In this document: positions 45,243 to 54,676 of the stretch, in pieces
How the letters are laid out: each line of letters opens with the position of its first letter
Position numbering within the stretch: the stretch's first letter is position 1
From: Cryobacterium ruanii
Lineage (GTDB): Bacteria > Actinomycetota > Actinomycetes > Actinomycetales > Microbacteriaceae
Assembly (NCBI RefSeq): GCF_004404055.1
Contig: NZ_SOHK01000017.1
Location: 62,001-126,000, forward strand
DNA: 64,000 nucleotides
Reading direction: 5' to 3'
Position numbers and translations under genes: made by a program
Notes under the pieces: generated by a model
What the model saw: the letters and a program-made list of their open reading frames with translations, nothing else
Database searches by the model: none
Told to the model about the DNA's origin: nothing

Positions 45243-46238
45243 ATGAAGAAGTTCATCAACGACCCCAAGCAGTTCGTCCCCGAGATGCTCGAGGGCATCG
45301 CCCTCGCGAATCCCGACACGCTGCGCTACGTACCCGAATACCACCTCATCCATCGCGCCGACGCCCCCAACCATGACAAGGTGACCATCATCCAGGGCTC
45401 CGGCTCCGGCCATGAACCCGCCCACGTCATGACGGTCGGCCGAGGAATGCTCGATGGCGCCTGCCCCGGGGACGTCTTCGCCGCGCCGCCGATCGACTAC
45501 ATCATCGGGTCGACCAAGCTCCTCGCCTCCAACAAGGGCGTACTGCTTTTGGTCAACAACTACACCGGCGACCGGATGGCGTTCGAGATGGCGGAGGAAG
45601 CATCCAGTGCCGACGGCATCGCGGTGCGCACGCTGTTCATCGATGATGACGTCTCGGTGCAGGATTCCACGTACACCGTCGGCCGCCGCGGGGTGGCTGG
45701 TAACTTCTTCGTGATGAAAGCAGTCGGGGCCGCCGCGGAGACCGGGGCCGACCTCGACGAACTGGTGCGCATCGGGGAGAAGGTCAATTCGGTCACCCGG
45801 ACCATGGGCGTGGCGCTGACAGCGTGCACCCCGCCCGCCCGGGGGGCGCCCCTGTTCGAACTCGGCGACGACGAGATCGAGATCGGTGTCGGGATTCACG
45901 GCGAACCCGGACGGCGCCGCGCTTTGTGGATGCCCGCCAACGAGATCGTGGACGAGTTGCTCGGCGCAATCGTTCCCGATCTGCCGTTTGTCAGTGGAGA
46001 CCGGGTCGCCGTGATGGTGAACGGTCTGGGCGGCACCCCCATCAGCGAGCTGTACATCCTGTACGGGATCATCCACAAACGCCTCACCGCGCTCGGCATG
46101 ACGATCGGTCGCAACTACGTGGGTGAGTATTGCACGTCCCTGGACATGGCCGGAGCTTCGATCACGCTCGTGCGACTCGACGACGAGATAGAAATGCTCC
46201 TGGCCGCCCCGGCGGAGATCGCCATGCGCGTTTTCTGA
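45243..46238 (+). CDS. dhaK: Dihydroxyacetone kinase, DhaK-type substrate subunit
   Basis: The ATG at 45243 (MKKFINDPKQFVPEMLEGIALANPDTLRYV) gives 331 residues. DhaK binds the ketone through a hemiaminal on a histidine: H219 in EIGVGIHGEPG, with the active-site GSGSGHEPAHVMTVGRGMLDGA (H57) and D110 region NNYTGDRMAFEMA. The C-terminal half has VMVNGLGGTPISELYI and GEYCTSLDMAGASITL. Together with DhaL it phosphorylates dihydroxyacetone or a related tetrulose such as erythrulose. It is the last gene of the aldolase operon. Confidence 0.93.
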   Translation: MKKFINDPKQFVPEMLEGIALANPDTLRYVPEYHLIHRADAPNHDKVTIIQGSGSGHEPAHVMTVGRGMLDGACPGDVFAAPPIDYIIGSTKLLASNKGVLLLVNNYTGDRMAFEMAEEASSADGIAVRTLFIDDDVSVQDSTYTVGRRGVAGNFFVMKAVGAAAETGADLDELVRIGEKVNSVTRTMGVALTACTPPARGAPLFELGDDEIEIGVGIHGEPGRRRALWMPANEIVDELLGAIVPDLPFVSGDRVAVMVNGLGGTPISELYILYGIIHKRLTALGMTIGRNYVGEYCTSLDMAGASITLVRLDDEIEMLLAAPAEIAMRVF

Positions 46239-46257
46239 CCCGCCCGACGAGAAGCCG

Positions 46258-46263
46258 TAAACT
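46258..46263 (+). promoter_or_regulatory. Candidate -10 element, leaderless nucS promoter
   Basis: TAAACT, then CGTCCA and the GTG start at 46270. No ribosome-binding motif is present. Confidence 0.5.
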
Positions 46264-46269
46264 CGTCCA

Positions 46270-46965
46270 GTGCGCCTTGTAATTGCGAAATGCTCCGTCG
46301 ACTATGCCGGGCGCCTCAGCGCCCACCTGCCGATGGCCACCCGACTGTTGATGATCAAGTCCGACGGCAGTGTGCTCGTGCACTCCGACGGCGGCTCTTA
46401 CAAGCCGCTCAACTGGATGAGCCCGCCCTGCTCGATCGCTATCTCCGAACCCGACAGCGATCAATCGGATGCTGGCATCACCGCTCTCTGGACGGTCACC
46501 CATGCCAAGACCGCCGACCAGCTCGTGGTCAGCGTCTACGAAGTGCAACACGACTCCGCGCACGAACTTGGCATCGACCCGGGACTGATCAAGGACGGCG
46601 CCGAGTCGCACTTGCAGAAGCTACTGGCCGAGCACATTCACCTGCTCGGTGAGGGCTTCACTTTCGTTCGGCGCGAATACATGACGGCGGTCGGGCCGGT
46701 CGATATCCTCGCGCAGGACGCGAGCGGTCGATCGGTCGCCGTCGAACTGAAGCGCAACGGTGATATCGACGGTGTCGAGCAGCTCACGCGCTACCTCGAA
46801 CTCATGAACCGTGACCCGCATCTGGCACCGGTCAGCGGGGTTTTCGCCGCGCAGACGATCAAACCGCAGGCCCGCAAACTGGCCGAGGATCGCGGCATCC
46901 GCTGCCTGCTGCTCGACTATGACGCCATGCGCGGACTCGACGACACGGCCTCGAAACTCTTCTAG
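46270..46965 (+). CDS. nucS: Mismatch-specific endonuclease NucS (EndoMS)
   Basis: NucS cleaves both strands at mismatches and provides mismatch repair in actinobacteria that lack MutS/MutL. The 231-residue protein begins [50 protein letters not shown], the N-terminal dimer/DNA domain, and has the RecB-like nuclease motif [24 protein letters not shown] with the catalytic D, E and K (about 138-160), then [17 protein letters not shown]. The start is GTG with a likely leaderless promoter. It follows dhaK by 31 bp but is functionally unrelated. The aldo/keto reductase stop is adjacent, tail to tail. Confidence 0.96.
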   Translation: MRLVIAKCSVDYAGRLSAHLPMATRLLMIKSDGSVLVHSDGGSYKPLNWMSPPCSIAISEPDSDQSDAGITALWTVTHAKTADQLVVSVYEVQHDSAHELGIDPGLIKDGAESHLQKLLAEHIHLLGEGFTFVRREYMTAVGPVDILAQDASGRSVAVELKRNGDIDGVEQLTRYLELMNRDPHLAPVSGVFAAQTIKPQARKLAEDRGIRCLLLDYDAMRGLDDTASKLF

Positions 46966-47907
46966 CTAGGGCAGCGGTCGCCCGCGCGCCGCGACAAACA
47001 GCGCAAACCACTCGTCGCGGGTCATTGCCGCCGCCTGCGCGGCCGCCTCTTTGCAGGCGCGAATGCGCGCCGGGTCGCTCGACCCGAGCACCGGGTCGAT
47101 GTGCGCCGGGTGCCGCATCAGCCAGCCGAGTACTATGGCCGCACGCGTCGTGTTCTTCTTCTCGGCCAGCGCCTGCACCACAGCGAATGCCGCCTCCTCG
47201 GCCGCCGTACGCGCCGGGGTCGCAGCGCCCGAGTAGCGGCCCTGGGCCAGGGGCCCCCAGGCCTGCAGCCGCACCCCGTTGCTCGCGCAGTATTCGAGGG
47301 TGCCGTGCGGAAAGGTGTTGTCGGCGCCATCCGGGTGATTGACGAGCACCGTGCTATCCACCCAGTCGTGCCGGAGCAGGCTCAACTCGAGTTGGTTCAC
47401 CACGATCGGCAAGTCGATCTCGCGCTGCAGAAACGCGATCTGGGCCCCCGACATGTTCGAGACTCCGAGTGCGCGAATCTTTCCGGCGGCGTGCAGTGCG
47501 GCGACCGCGGCCGCCACCGCGGCGGGTTCGAGCAGCGGGTCGGGCCGGTGCAGCAACAGGGTATCGACGTACTCGACACCGAGGCGGGTGAGGCTATCGT
47601 CGACCCTCGCCACGATCGTGGAGAGGTCATAGGGGGCGTGGTCCGGGTCTAAGCGGATGCCGCACTTCGTTTGGATCTCGATGCGCTCGCGCAGTCCCGG
47701 CGAGCGTTTCAGTACTTCGCCGAACACCGTTTCGGCCTTGCCAAAGCGGTAGATATCGGCATGGTCGAACACGGTGATACCGATATCCAGTGCGGCCTCG
47801 ACCGCTGCGGCGGCGTGGTCGATCGCGGCGGGGGTGACCGGCGCGTTGGACCAGTCACCGCCGAGGCCCATGCAGCCATAGATAAGGCGCGAGGGGGGCA
47901 GAGTCAT
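46966..47907 (-). CDS. Aldo/keto reductase
   Basis: The ATG at 47907 (MTLPPSRLIYGCMGLGGDWSNAPV) has AAGGAA about 7 nt upstream and gives 313 residues. The (alpha/beta)8 reductase motifs are VFDHADIYRFGKAETVFGEVLKRSPGLRERIEIQTKCGIR with catalytic D and Y, EYVDTLLLHRPDPL with the catalytic His, and ALGVSNMSGAQI. ARAAIVLGWLMRHPAHIDPVLGSSDPARI binds NADPH. Resembles YdhF/YajO-like reductases of unknown substrate. Divergent from the HAD gene at 48031. Confidence 0.9.
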   Translation of the reverse strand: MTLPPSRLIYGCMGLGGDWSNAPVTPAAIDHAAAAVEAALDIGITVFDHADIYRFGKAETVFGEVLKRSPGLRERIEIQTKCGIRLDPDHAPYDLSTIVARVDDSLTRLGVEYVDTLLLHRPDPLLEPAAVAAAVAALHAAGKIRALGVSNMSGAQIAFLQREIDLPIVVNQLELSLLRHDWVDSTVLVNHPDGADNTFPHGTLEYCASNGVRLQAWGPLAQGRYSGAATPARTAAEEAAFAVVQALAEKKNTTRAAIVLGWLMRHPAHIDPVLGSSDPARIRACKEAAAQAAAMTRDEWFALFVAARGRPLP

Positions 47908-48017
47908 ACGGGTTCCTTTCGACAGGAAAAGGCTAACCGGTCGACGCACCGTCTGGAAAGCGCTGAACGAAAGCTGAGGAAAAATGGGCAAATGGGGTAC
48001 ATTTGGGGCAAACCGCT

Positions 48018-48023
48018 TAGGCT
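48018..48023 (+). promoter_or_regulatory. Candidate -10 element, leaderless HAD promoter
   Basis: TAGGCT followed by 7 nt and the ATG at 48031. Confidence 0.45.
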
Positions 48024-48030
48024 ATTGCGA

Positions 48031-48699
48031 ATGAACGCAACATTGACGCGCACGTGGAGCGCCATCCTCTTCGACCTCGACGGAACCATCACCGATTCCG
48101 CCCCGGCAATCACCGCCGCTCTGGCCCGCACCTTCACCCTGCTGGGCCGTCCCGTTCCCTCAGCTGCCGACCTGCTCGCCTACGTCGGCCCGCCGATGCT
48201 CGACGCTTTTCAGGAATACGCAGGTATGACTCGCGATGAGGCCGTGGAGGCCATCGCGATCTACCGGGCCGAATACCACGGCGTCGCCGCGCTCGATACG
48301 GCCGTCTTTCCCGGCATGGCTGGCCTGCTCGAGCGCATCCACGCCGCAGGGATTCCGCTCGCCCTCGCCACGAGCAAGCCCGAACTGAGTGCTATCGCTA
48401 TCCTCACGCACTTCGACCTCGCGAAGTATTTCACGGCCACGGTCGGCGCCTCCGCCGATGACACCCGCAGCCACAAGGCCGATATCGTCGCCGAGGCCCT
48501 GGTCCGCCTCGCCGCGACCGGCGTTGACACGAGCGGTGCCGTGCTGGTCGGCGACCGCAGCTACGACGCCATCGGTGCCCAAGTCAACGGCATTCCGGCG
48601 ATTCTGGTGGAGTGGGGCTACGGCTCCCCTGCCGAAGCCACTGCTGCGACCGCTGTTGTGCACTCGACCGACCAGCTCGGCAAGCTGCTGCTCGGCTGA
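48031..48699 (+). CDS. HAD phosphatase, phosphoglycolate-phosphatase-like
   Basis: The 222-residue protein has DLDGTITDSAPAITAAL (motif I, about residues 15-31), ALATSKPELSAIAILTHFDL (motif II), TRSHKADIVAEALVRL (motif III) and VLVGDRSYDAIGAQVNGIPAILVEWGYGSPAEA (motif IV). The cap region LLAYVGPPMLDAFQEYAGMTRDEAVEAIAIYRAEYH matches the Gph/PpaX branch acting on phosphoglycolate or pyrophosphate-like small substrates. An open frame upstream is non-coding; the ATG follows a leaderless-type promoter. Confidence 0.9.
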   Translation: MNATLTRTWSAILFDLDGTITDSAPAITAALARTFTLLGRPVPSAADLLAYVGPPMLDAFQEYAGMTRDEAVEAIAIYRAEYHGVAALDTAVFPGMAGLLERIHAAGIPLALATSKPELSAIAILTHFDLAKYFTATVGASADDTRSHKADIVAEALVRLAATGVDTSGAVLVGDRSYDAIGAQVNGIPAILVEWGYGSPAEATAATAVVHSTDQLGKLLLG

Positions 48700-48754
48700 G
48701 ACCCTGGTTATTTTGGCGGGCCTGTGAAGGCGGGCATCCGCTCTAATCATGACC

Positions 48755-48862
48755 ATGGCTTTGAAAGCCGAGCAGCTCTACCTGTTTGAGTTCATTCCTG
48801 CAACGGAACGTTCGTCGCAGCCTGAATCGCCGGCACTCCCCTGGGCTGACCCTACCCGCTAG
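48755..48862 (+). CDS. Possible 35-residue small protein
   Basis: ATG 48755 to TAG 48862 reads MALKAEQLYLFEFIPATERS and 15 further residues; an in-frame ATG at 48749 adds two. TCTAAT ends 7 nt before the ATG, the spacing of the leaderless promoters seen elsewhere here, and the TAG overlaps the stop of the convergent oxidase as CTAG, like two other gene pairs in the window. No homology is recognised and chance cannot be excluded. Confidence 0.3.
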   Translation: MALKAEQLYLFEFIPATERSSQPESPALPWADPTR

Positions 48863-50289
48863 GAGTCGAAGCCGAGGCCGAGCGCGTCGAGGGTCTTGAG
48901 CAGCGCGTTGCGCTTGCCACGGTTGTGGTCGGCCCGATTGAGTGCCCAACGCGTGGCCTGAATGCCGGCGGATGCGATGGGCTCCGGTGGGAACGGCAGC
49001 GGTCGGCCCCGCACCATCGCCAATTCAGTGCGTTCCGTCGCGCGGCCGGCCAGCTGGTCGAGCATGACCTGGGCGGCGAAGTGTGTGGCGCCAACGCCGA
49101 GTCCGGTGAATCCAGCAGCGTAGCTGATGCGCCCGCCGCGAGCCTGGCCGAAGAAGGCGCAGAACTGCGTGGACGTGTCGATAGCGCCGGCCCATTTGTG
49201 GCTGAAGCGCACCCCGGCCAGCTGCGGAAACGTCGTGAAGAAGTGGCTTGCGAGTTTTTCGAAGGTCTCCGGGCGGTTCTCGTAGCTGCTGCGCACCCTG
49301 CGACCGTAGTGATAGACGGCGTCGTAGCCGCCGAACAGAATGCGGTTGTCGGCGCTCAGCCGGTAGTAGTGAAACTGGTTGGCGAGGTCGCTCAGGCCCT
49401 GCCGGTTCTGCCAGCCGATCGAAGCGAGCTGGCTGGCATTTAGTGACTCGGTCATGAGTACGTAGTCGTAGACCGGCACGGTCGCGAGTTTGTTGCGTTT
49501 GAGCAGCGATGGGAACACGTTCGTGGCGAGGGCCGTTCTGTGTGCCGTCACGGTGCCGCTGGTGGTAACGACCCGGGTGCCCGAGGCTGCGCTCAACCCG
49601 GTCGCATCGAGGTTCTGCACGAGCGAGTTCTCAAAGATCTCGACCCCGAGCTCGGTGGCTACCCGCGCGAGCTCGGCGGCGAGCTTGCCGGGATGCACGA
49701 GTGCACTACTGCGCCGATGCCAGACCCCGGCCAGGTAGGTCGGTGAGGCCACCTGCGCCTGCACGGCCGCCTGGTCGAGAAACACGGTGTCGTCGTCGGT
49801 CGTTTCCGCGTTCAGCCAGTCAATCTGATGCTCCTCGATGGCGAGGTCGACCGCTCCGGTACGCTCAAAATCGCAGTCGAGGCCGAGATCGGCCACCGCC
49901 CGCTCAATCGCGTCCAGGTTCTCGACACCCAGTTCGGTCAGCCGATCGATCTCCTGCGGCCAGCGGCTACGGCCATTTTCCTCGCCGTGGGTGAGGCTCG
50001 CCTCGCAGAAGCCGCCGTTTCGACCGGATGCCGCCCAGCCGACCGTGCGCGCCTCCAACAGCACGACCCGCGCGCCGGGATTCTGCTGCTTGGCGAGCAC
50101 AGCGCTCCACAGGCCCAGATAGCCGCCGCCGACGATCGCGAGGTCGCAGTCGAGGTTGCCCGAGAGCCGGGGGTAGCTCGCGCGCGGCGCGAGGTCATCG
50201 AGCCAGAAGGAGCTCTGCCGCGTGTCGACCAGCGAGGCGGTTACGACGGACTGGGCGGGCCGGGCGCGGTCGAAGATGGTGCTGCTCAT
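48859..50289 (-). CDS. DAO-family FAD-dependent amine/amino-acid oxidoreductase
   Basis: The ATG at 50289 (MSSTIFDRARPAQSVVTASL) has GAGAGGA 8 nt upstream; 476 residues. The FAD motif is CDLAIVGGGYLGLWSAVLAKQQNPGARVVLLEA (about 47-79) and AASGRNGGFCEASLTHGEENG resembles the puuB/ordL gamma-glutamylputrescine oxidase group. The C-terminal GYDAVYHYGRR and AAGFTGLGVGATHFAAQVMLDQLAG close the fold. It oxidises a secondary or primary amine; if the substrate is N-methylated, formaldehyde is released, which the neighbouring hxlA/hxlB could assimilate (inference). It is 246 bp downstream of hxlA and separated by a terminator. Confidence 0.85.
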   Translation of the reverse strand: MSSTIFDRARPAQSVVTASLVDTRQSSFWLDDLAPRASYPRLSGNLDCDLAIVGGGYLGLWSAVLAKQQNPGARVVLLEARTVGWAASGRNGGFCEASLTHGEENGRSRWPQEIDRLTELGVENLDAIERAVADLGLDCDFERTGAVDLAIEEHQIDWLNAETTDDDTVFLDQAAVQAQVASPTYLAGVWHRRSSALVHPGKLAAELARVATELGVEIFENSLVQNLDATGLSAASGTRVVTTSGTVTAHRTALATNVFPSLLKRNKLATVPVYDYVLMTESLNASQLASIGWQNRQGLSDLANQFHYYRLSADNRILFGGYDAVYHYGRRVRSSYENRPETFEKLASHFFTTFPQLAGVRFSHKWAGAIDTSTQFCAFFGQARGGRISYAAGFTGLGVGATHFAAQVMLDQLAGRATERTELAMVRGRPLPFPPEPIASAGIQATRWALNRADHNRGKRNALLKTLDALGLGFDS

Positions 50290-50490
50290 GGGTGCGCGTC
50301 CTCTCGCGGCGACGATGCCGCCGACTGTCTCGGGCGCCACCAGCCTAGTGGCGCCCACCGACAGGCGACTCGACGACATCCGTTCTTTGACTGCGCCCGT
50401 GCAGGCACGAACGCAGAAGCGATCGCGTGTCTGCACCGGCCCCGAACGGTATCCGCAGGACGCATTGGCGGGCGTCCGCCTAACGCAGAA

Positions 50491-50518
50491 GTGCCGCCCC
50501 GCGGAAGCGGGACGGCAC
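50491..50518 (-). terminator. Terminator hairpin after hxlA
   Basis: GTGCCGCCCCGC and GCGGGACGGCAC form a 12-bp stem (one G-U/mismatch position) with a 4-nt loop, 18 bp after the hxlA stop. It separates the RuMP genes from the downstream oxidase. Confidence 0.7.
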
Positions 50519-50535
50519 CAGAGTAGACGCTGAGA

Positions 50536-51159
50536 CTAGATGATCGCGGCGCGCAGGGCGGCAGCAGCAGCGGCCGGGTCCTCGGCGCCGTAGATTGCTC
50601 CGCCGGCAACGGCGACCGTTGCTCCGGCGCGCTGCACCGACGCGATGGTCGCCAGGCTCACTCCACCGGCGAGGGAGAACGGAACCTTCGCGGTTTCGCC
50701 CTGGTTGAGCAACTTCGCGAGTGAGAAGCCGGGCTCGGCCTGCTCGTCGAGGCCAGCGTGCATCTCCACGAACTGGGCGCCGAGCGCGGTGACCTCGCGG
50801 GCGCGGGTGACCTTGTCGGCGACGCCGATGAGGTCGACGACGATGCCCTTGCCGTGCTTGGTCGCGGCGGCGACGGCACCGATGATCGTGCTGTCTCCGG
50901 CCGTGCCGAGCACGGTCACGAGGTCAGCACCGGCGGCGAATGCGATGTCGGCTTCGAGCTCGCCGGCATCCATCGTCTTAAGGTCGGCGAAGACGATCTT
51001 GTCGGGGTGCGCGGCCTTGATCGCGGTGACGGCGCGCAGGCCCTCGGCCTTGATCAGCGGGGTACCGAGCTCGATGATGTCGACGTGCGGGGCGACCTGT
51101 GCGGCGAGCGCGAGTGCGGCGTCGGTGGTCAGTACGTCCATTGCTACCTGAAGCTTCAT
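50536..51159 (-). CDS. hxlA: 3-hexulose-6-phosphate synthase
   Basis: HxlA condenses formaldehyde with ribulose-5-phosphate to 3-hexulose-6-phosphate, the first ribulose-monophosphate step; run in reverse it makes pentose. The 207-residue protein is an OMP-decarboxylase-like barrel with VAMDVLTTDAALALAAQVAPHVDIIELGTPLIKAEG, the catalytic KIVFADLKTMDAGELEADIAFAAGADLVTVLG (Asp and Lys), VVDLIGVADKVTRAREV and PFSLAGGVSLATI. hxlB lies 64 bp upstream on the same strand, so the two are probably co-transcribed. The role (formaldehyde fixation or pentose supply) is open. Confidence 0.95.
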   Translation of the reverse strand: MKLQVAMDVLTTDAALALAAQVAPHVDIIELGTPLIKAEGLRAVTAIKAAHPDKIVFADLKTMDAGELEADIAFAAGADLVTVLGTAGDSTIIGAVAAATKHGKGIVVDLIGVADKVTRAREVTALGAQFVEMHAGLDEQAEPGFSLAKLLNQGETAKVPFSLAGGVSLATIASVQRAGATVAVAGGAIYGAEDPAAAAAALRAAII

Positions 51160-51223
51160 GGGGTTCTACTTTCTGTTGGGGGTGAGTGTGTGAGCGTACG
51201 AGGCCTTGGCCGCGTCCGCGGCG

Positions 51224-51808
51224 TTACTCGAGGTTGGCATGACGCGGCCAGAGTTGTTCGGCCGTGAAACCGCTCAACTGCCAGAGCGAGTGGAACAGAG
51301 CGTCGCCGACGAGCAGCACGGACTGCTCGAACAGGCCGCCCGAATACTGGGCCGACACCTGGCCGGCATGGTCCTGCTTCGTGGCCGCGGGAATGACCAC
51401 GGTCACGGTGGCGAGCAGCCCGAGTGGTGACTCGGGAGCCGTGGTGAGCGCGAGAATGCTCGCTCCCACGCCGCGCGCTGTCTCGGCAGCACGCACGATG
51501 GCGCCCGTCGTTCCCGAACCGCTCGCGACCAGCAGCAGGTCGCCGGCCGCGATCGCCGGACTGGTCACCTCGCCAATCACGTGCACATCGAGGCCGAGGT
51601 GCATGAGTCGCATCGCGGTCATCTTCAGCGCCAGCCCGGAACGGCCGGCCCCGAGCACGAATACCCGCGGTGCCGCCGCAAGCAGTTCCGCAGCGTCATC
51701 GAGTGACGAAGCGGATGCCGCCCGTAGGACGCCGACGACGCGACCGTTCTCGGCGAAAATGACGCCGAGGGCATCCGCTGTGGTCGGGGTGGTGGTCATT
51801 TCGGTCAT
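51224..51808 (-). CDS. hxlB: 6-phospho-3-hexuloisomerase
   Basis: HxlB isomerises 3-hexulose-6-phosphate to fructose-6-phosphate. The 194-residue SIS-domain protein has RVFVLGAGRSGLALKMTAMRLMHLGLDVHVIGEVTSPAIAAGDLLLVASGSGTTGAIVRAAETARGVGASILALT, with the substrate-binding Ser/Thr-rich loops typical of the family. GGAG lies about 9 nt before the ATG at 51808. It leads hxlA and is divergent from an ATPase-LuxR regulator, with a palindrome between them. Confidence 0.95.
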   Translation of the reverse strand: MTEMTTTPTTADALGVIFAENGRVVGVLRAASASSLDDAAELLAAAPRVFVLGAGRSGLALKMTAMRLMHLGLDVHVIGEVTSPAIAAGDLLLVASGSGTTGAIVRAAETARGVGASILALTTAPESPLGLLATVTVVIPAATKQDHAGQVSAQYSGGLFEQSVLLVGDALFHSLWQLSGFTAEQLWPRHANLE

Positions 51809-51860
51809 GAGTCAATGCTCCACTCTTTCGAGCGGGCGCGCCGCCCGCCAAACGAATGGT

Positions 51861-51884
51861 TTAACTACCCAAACGGGTGGTTAA
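51861..51884. promoter_or_regulatory. Operator candidate between hxlB and the LuxR-type gene
   Basis: TTAACTACCC (51861-51870) and GGGTGGTTAA (51875-51884) form an inverted repeat with one mismatch around AAAC. It is located so that it could control both divergent promoters. Confidence 0.6.
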
Positions 51885-51909
51885 GGGCGGGCCCGGAGGG
51901 TAGTTCGGA

Positions 51910-51915
51910 TAGGCT
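51910..51915 (+). promoter_or_regulatory. Candidate -10 element, leaderless regulator promoter
   Basis: TAGGCT then AGGAGC and the ATG at 51922. Alternatively the AGGAG acts as a very close ribosome-binding site. Confidence 0.5.
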
Positions 51916-51921
51916 AGGAGC

Positions 51922-52767
51922 ATGACTTTTCCCGTCGACTCGACCGTGCAGGCCGCACAGACCGTACAGACCGCCCGCACCGCGGCCGCCGAGCGCTCCA
52001 AGCTCATCGCAGACCTCACCGACGCGCACGCCACCACGCTGGAATCGCTGCTCGCCGTGCTCCGCTCGAGCAATACGAGCGACACTGCCGCTCGACAAAA
52101 GGCCACCGAGCTAGCCGCCGCCGCGATGGTCACCCTCCGCGCGGTAAGCGACCTCGATCGCAGCCTCACCGAGGAACCCGTGGCGCGCGCCTTCGAACGC
52201 CTCAGGAACGATCTGCGCCCGCTCGTGCGTTTCGGCGACCTCGACGTGCAGTTCATCGAGCCACCGGTGAACGGACGCGCCCTGCCCGGCGAGGTCGCAC
52301 ACGAGGCCCGGGCCATTGTGCGCGGCGCCGTGCTTGCCCTGGTCGAACAGCCCGGCGTGGGCCGGGTGCGCGTGCAGTGGGACTGCGACGGCAGCAACCT
52401 ACTCATCCGCATTCGCGACGATGGGCCCGGCGACCTCGACGCCGAGGTACCGAGCGTGAGACAGCTGGCCGCCCGCGTAGTCGCGCTCAGCGGAACGCTG
52501 GGCGTCGAGGCGACGGCCGGCTGGGGCTCCGAGATGGCGGTGTCACTACCGCTCGACGCGCCCACGGCATCCGTTACCGCAGAGGCGGCCTGGGGCCTCA
52601 GCCCGCGCGAACGCGGCGTGCTCGAACTCGTCGCATCGGGCGCACGCAACAAAGCCATCGCCGAAGCGCTCACAATCAGCGAGAACACGGTGAAGTTCCA
52701 CGTGGCGAATCTGCTGCGCAAGGTCGGCGCTTCGACTCGAGCCGAGCTGGCCGCTCTCGCTCGCTGA
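51922..52767 (+). CDS. LuxR-type regulator with histidine-kinase-like ATPase domain
   Basis: The 281-residue protein joins an N-terminal helical region (about 1-110) and a HATPase-like domain (VQWDCDGSNLLIRIRDDGPGDLDAEVPSVRQLAARVVALSGTLGVEATAGWGSEMAVSLPL, about 152-213, with DDGPG as the G1 box) to a LuxR HTH (LSPRERGVLELVASGARNKAIAEALTISENTVKFHVANLLRKVGASTRAELAAL). No phospho-accepting histidine motif precedes the ATPase domain, so it is not a normal kinase. Divergence from hxlB and the palindrome in between suggest that it regulates the RuMP genes. Confidence 0.82.
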   Translation: MTFPVDSTVQAAQTVQTARTAAAERSKLIADLTDAHATTLESLLAVLRSSNTSDTAARQKATELAAAAMVTLRAVSDLDRSLTEEPVARAFERLRNDLRPLVRFGDLDVQFIEPPVNGRALPGEVAHEARAIVRGAVLALVEQPGVGRVRVQWDCDGSNLLIRIRDDGPGDLDAEVPSVRQLAARVVALSGTLGVEATAGWGSEMAVSLPLDAPTASVTAEAAWGLSPRERGVLELVASGARNKAIAEALTISENTVKFHVANLLRKVGASTRAELAALAR

Positions 52768-52771
52768 CCAC

Positions 52772-52777
52772 TAGGGT
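52772..52777 (+). promoter_or_regulatory. Candidate -10 element of thiC
   Basis: TAGGGT lies about 18 nt before the riboswitch, giving a predicted transcript start near 52784. Confidence 0.4.
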
Positions 52778-52794
52778 AGACGTGTCAGAAGACA

Positions 52795-54564
<1,770 letters not shown>

Positions 54565-54637
54565 TCGTCCCGGCCTGATCGCCGATCGCACTGCCGTTTG
54601 GTCGCGCGCGAGCAGGCACGTCCGCTCGTTGAACCGC

Positions 54638-54676
54638 GAGCAGGGGCCCATTTTTCCCCGAAACGGGCCCCCGCTC
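54638..54676 (+). terminator. Hairpin after thiC
   Basis: GAGCAGGGGCCC (54638-54649) and GGGCCCCCGCTC (54665-54676) form a 12-bp stem with one mismatch; the five-T run is in the loop. About 73 bp after the thiC stop. A possible small gene starts with ATG immediately after it. Confidence 0.55.
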
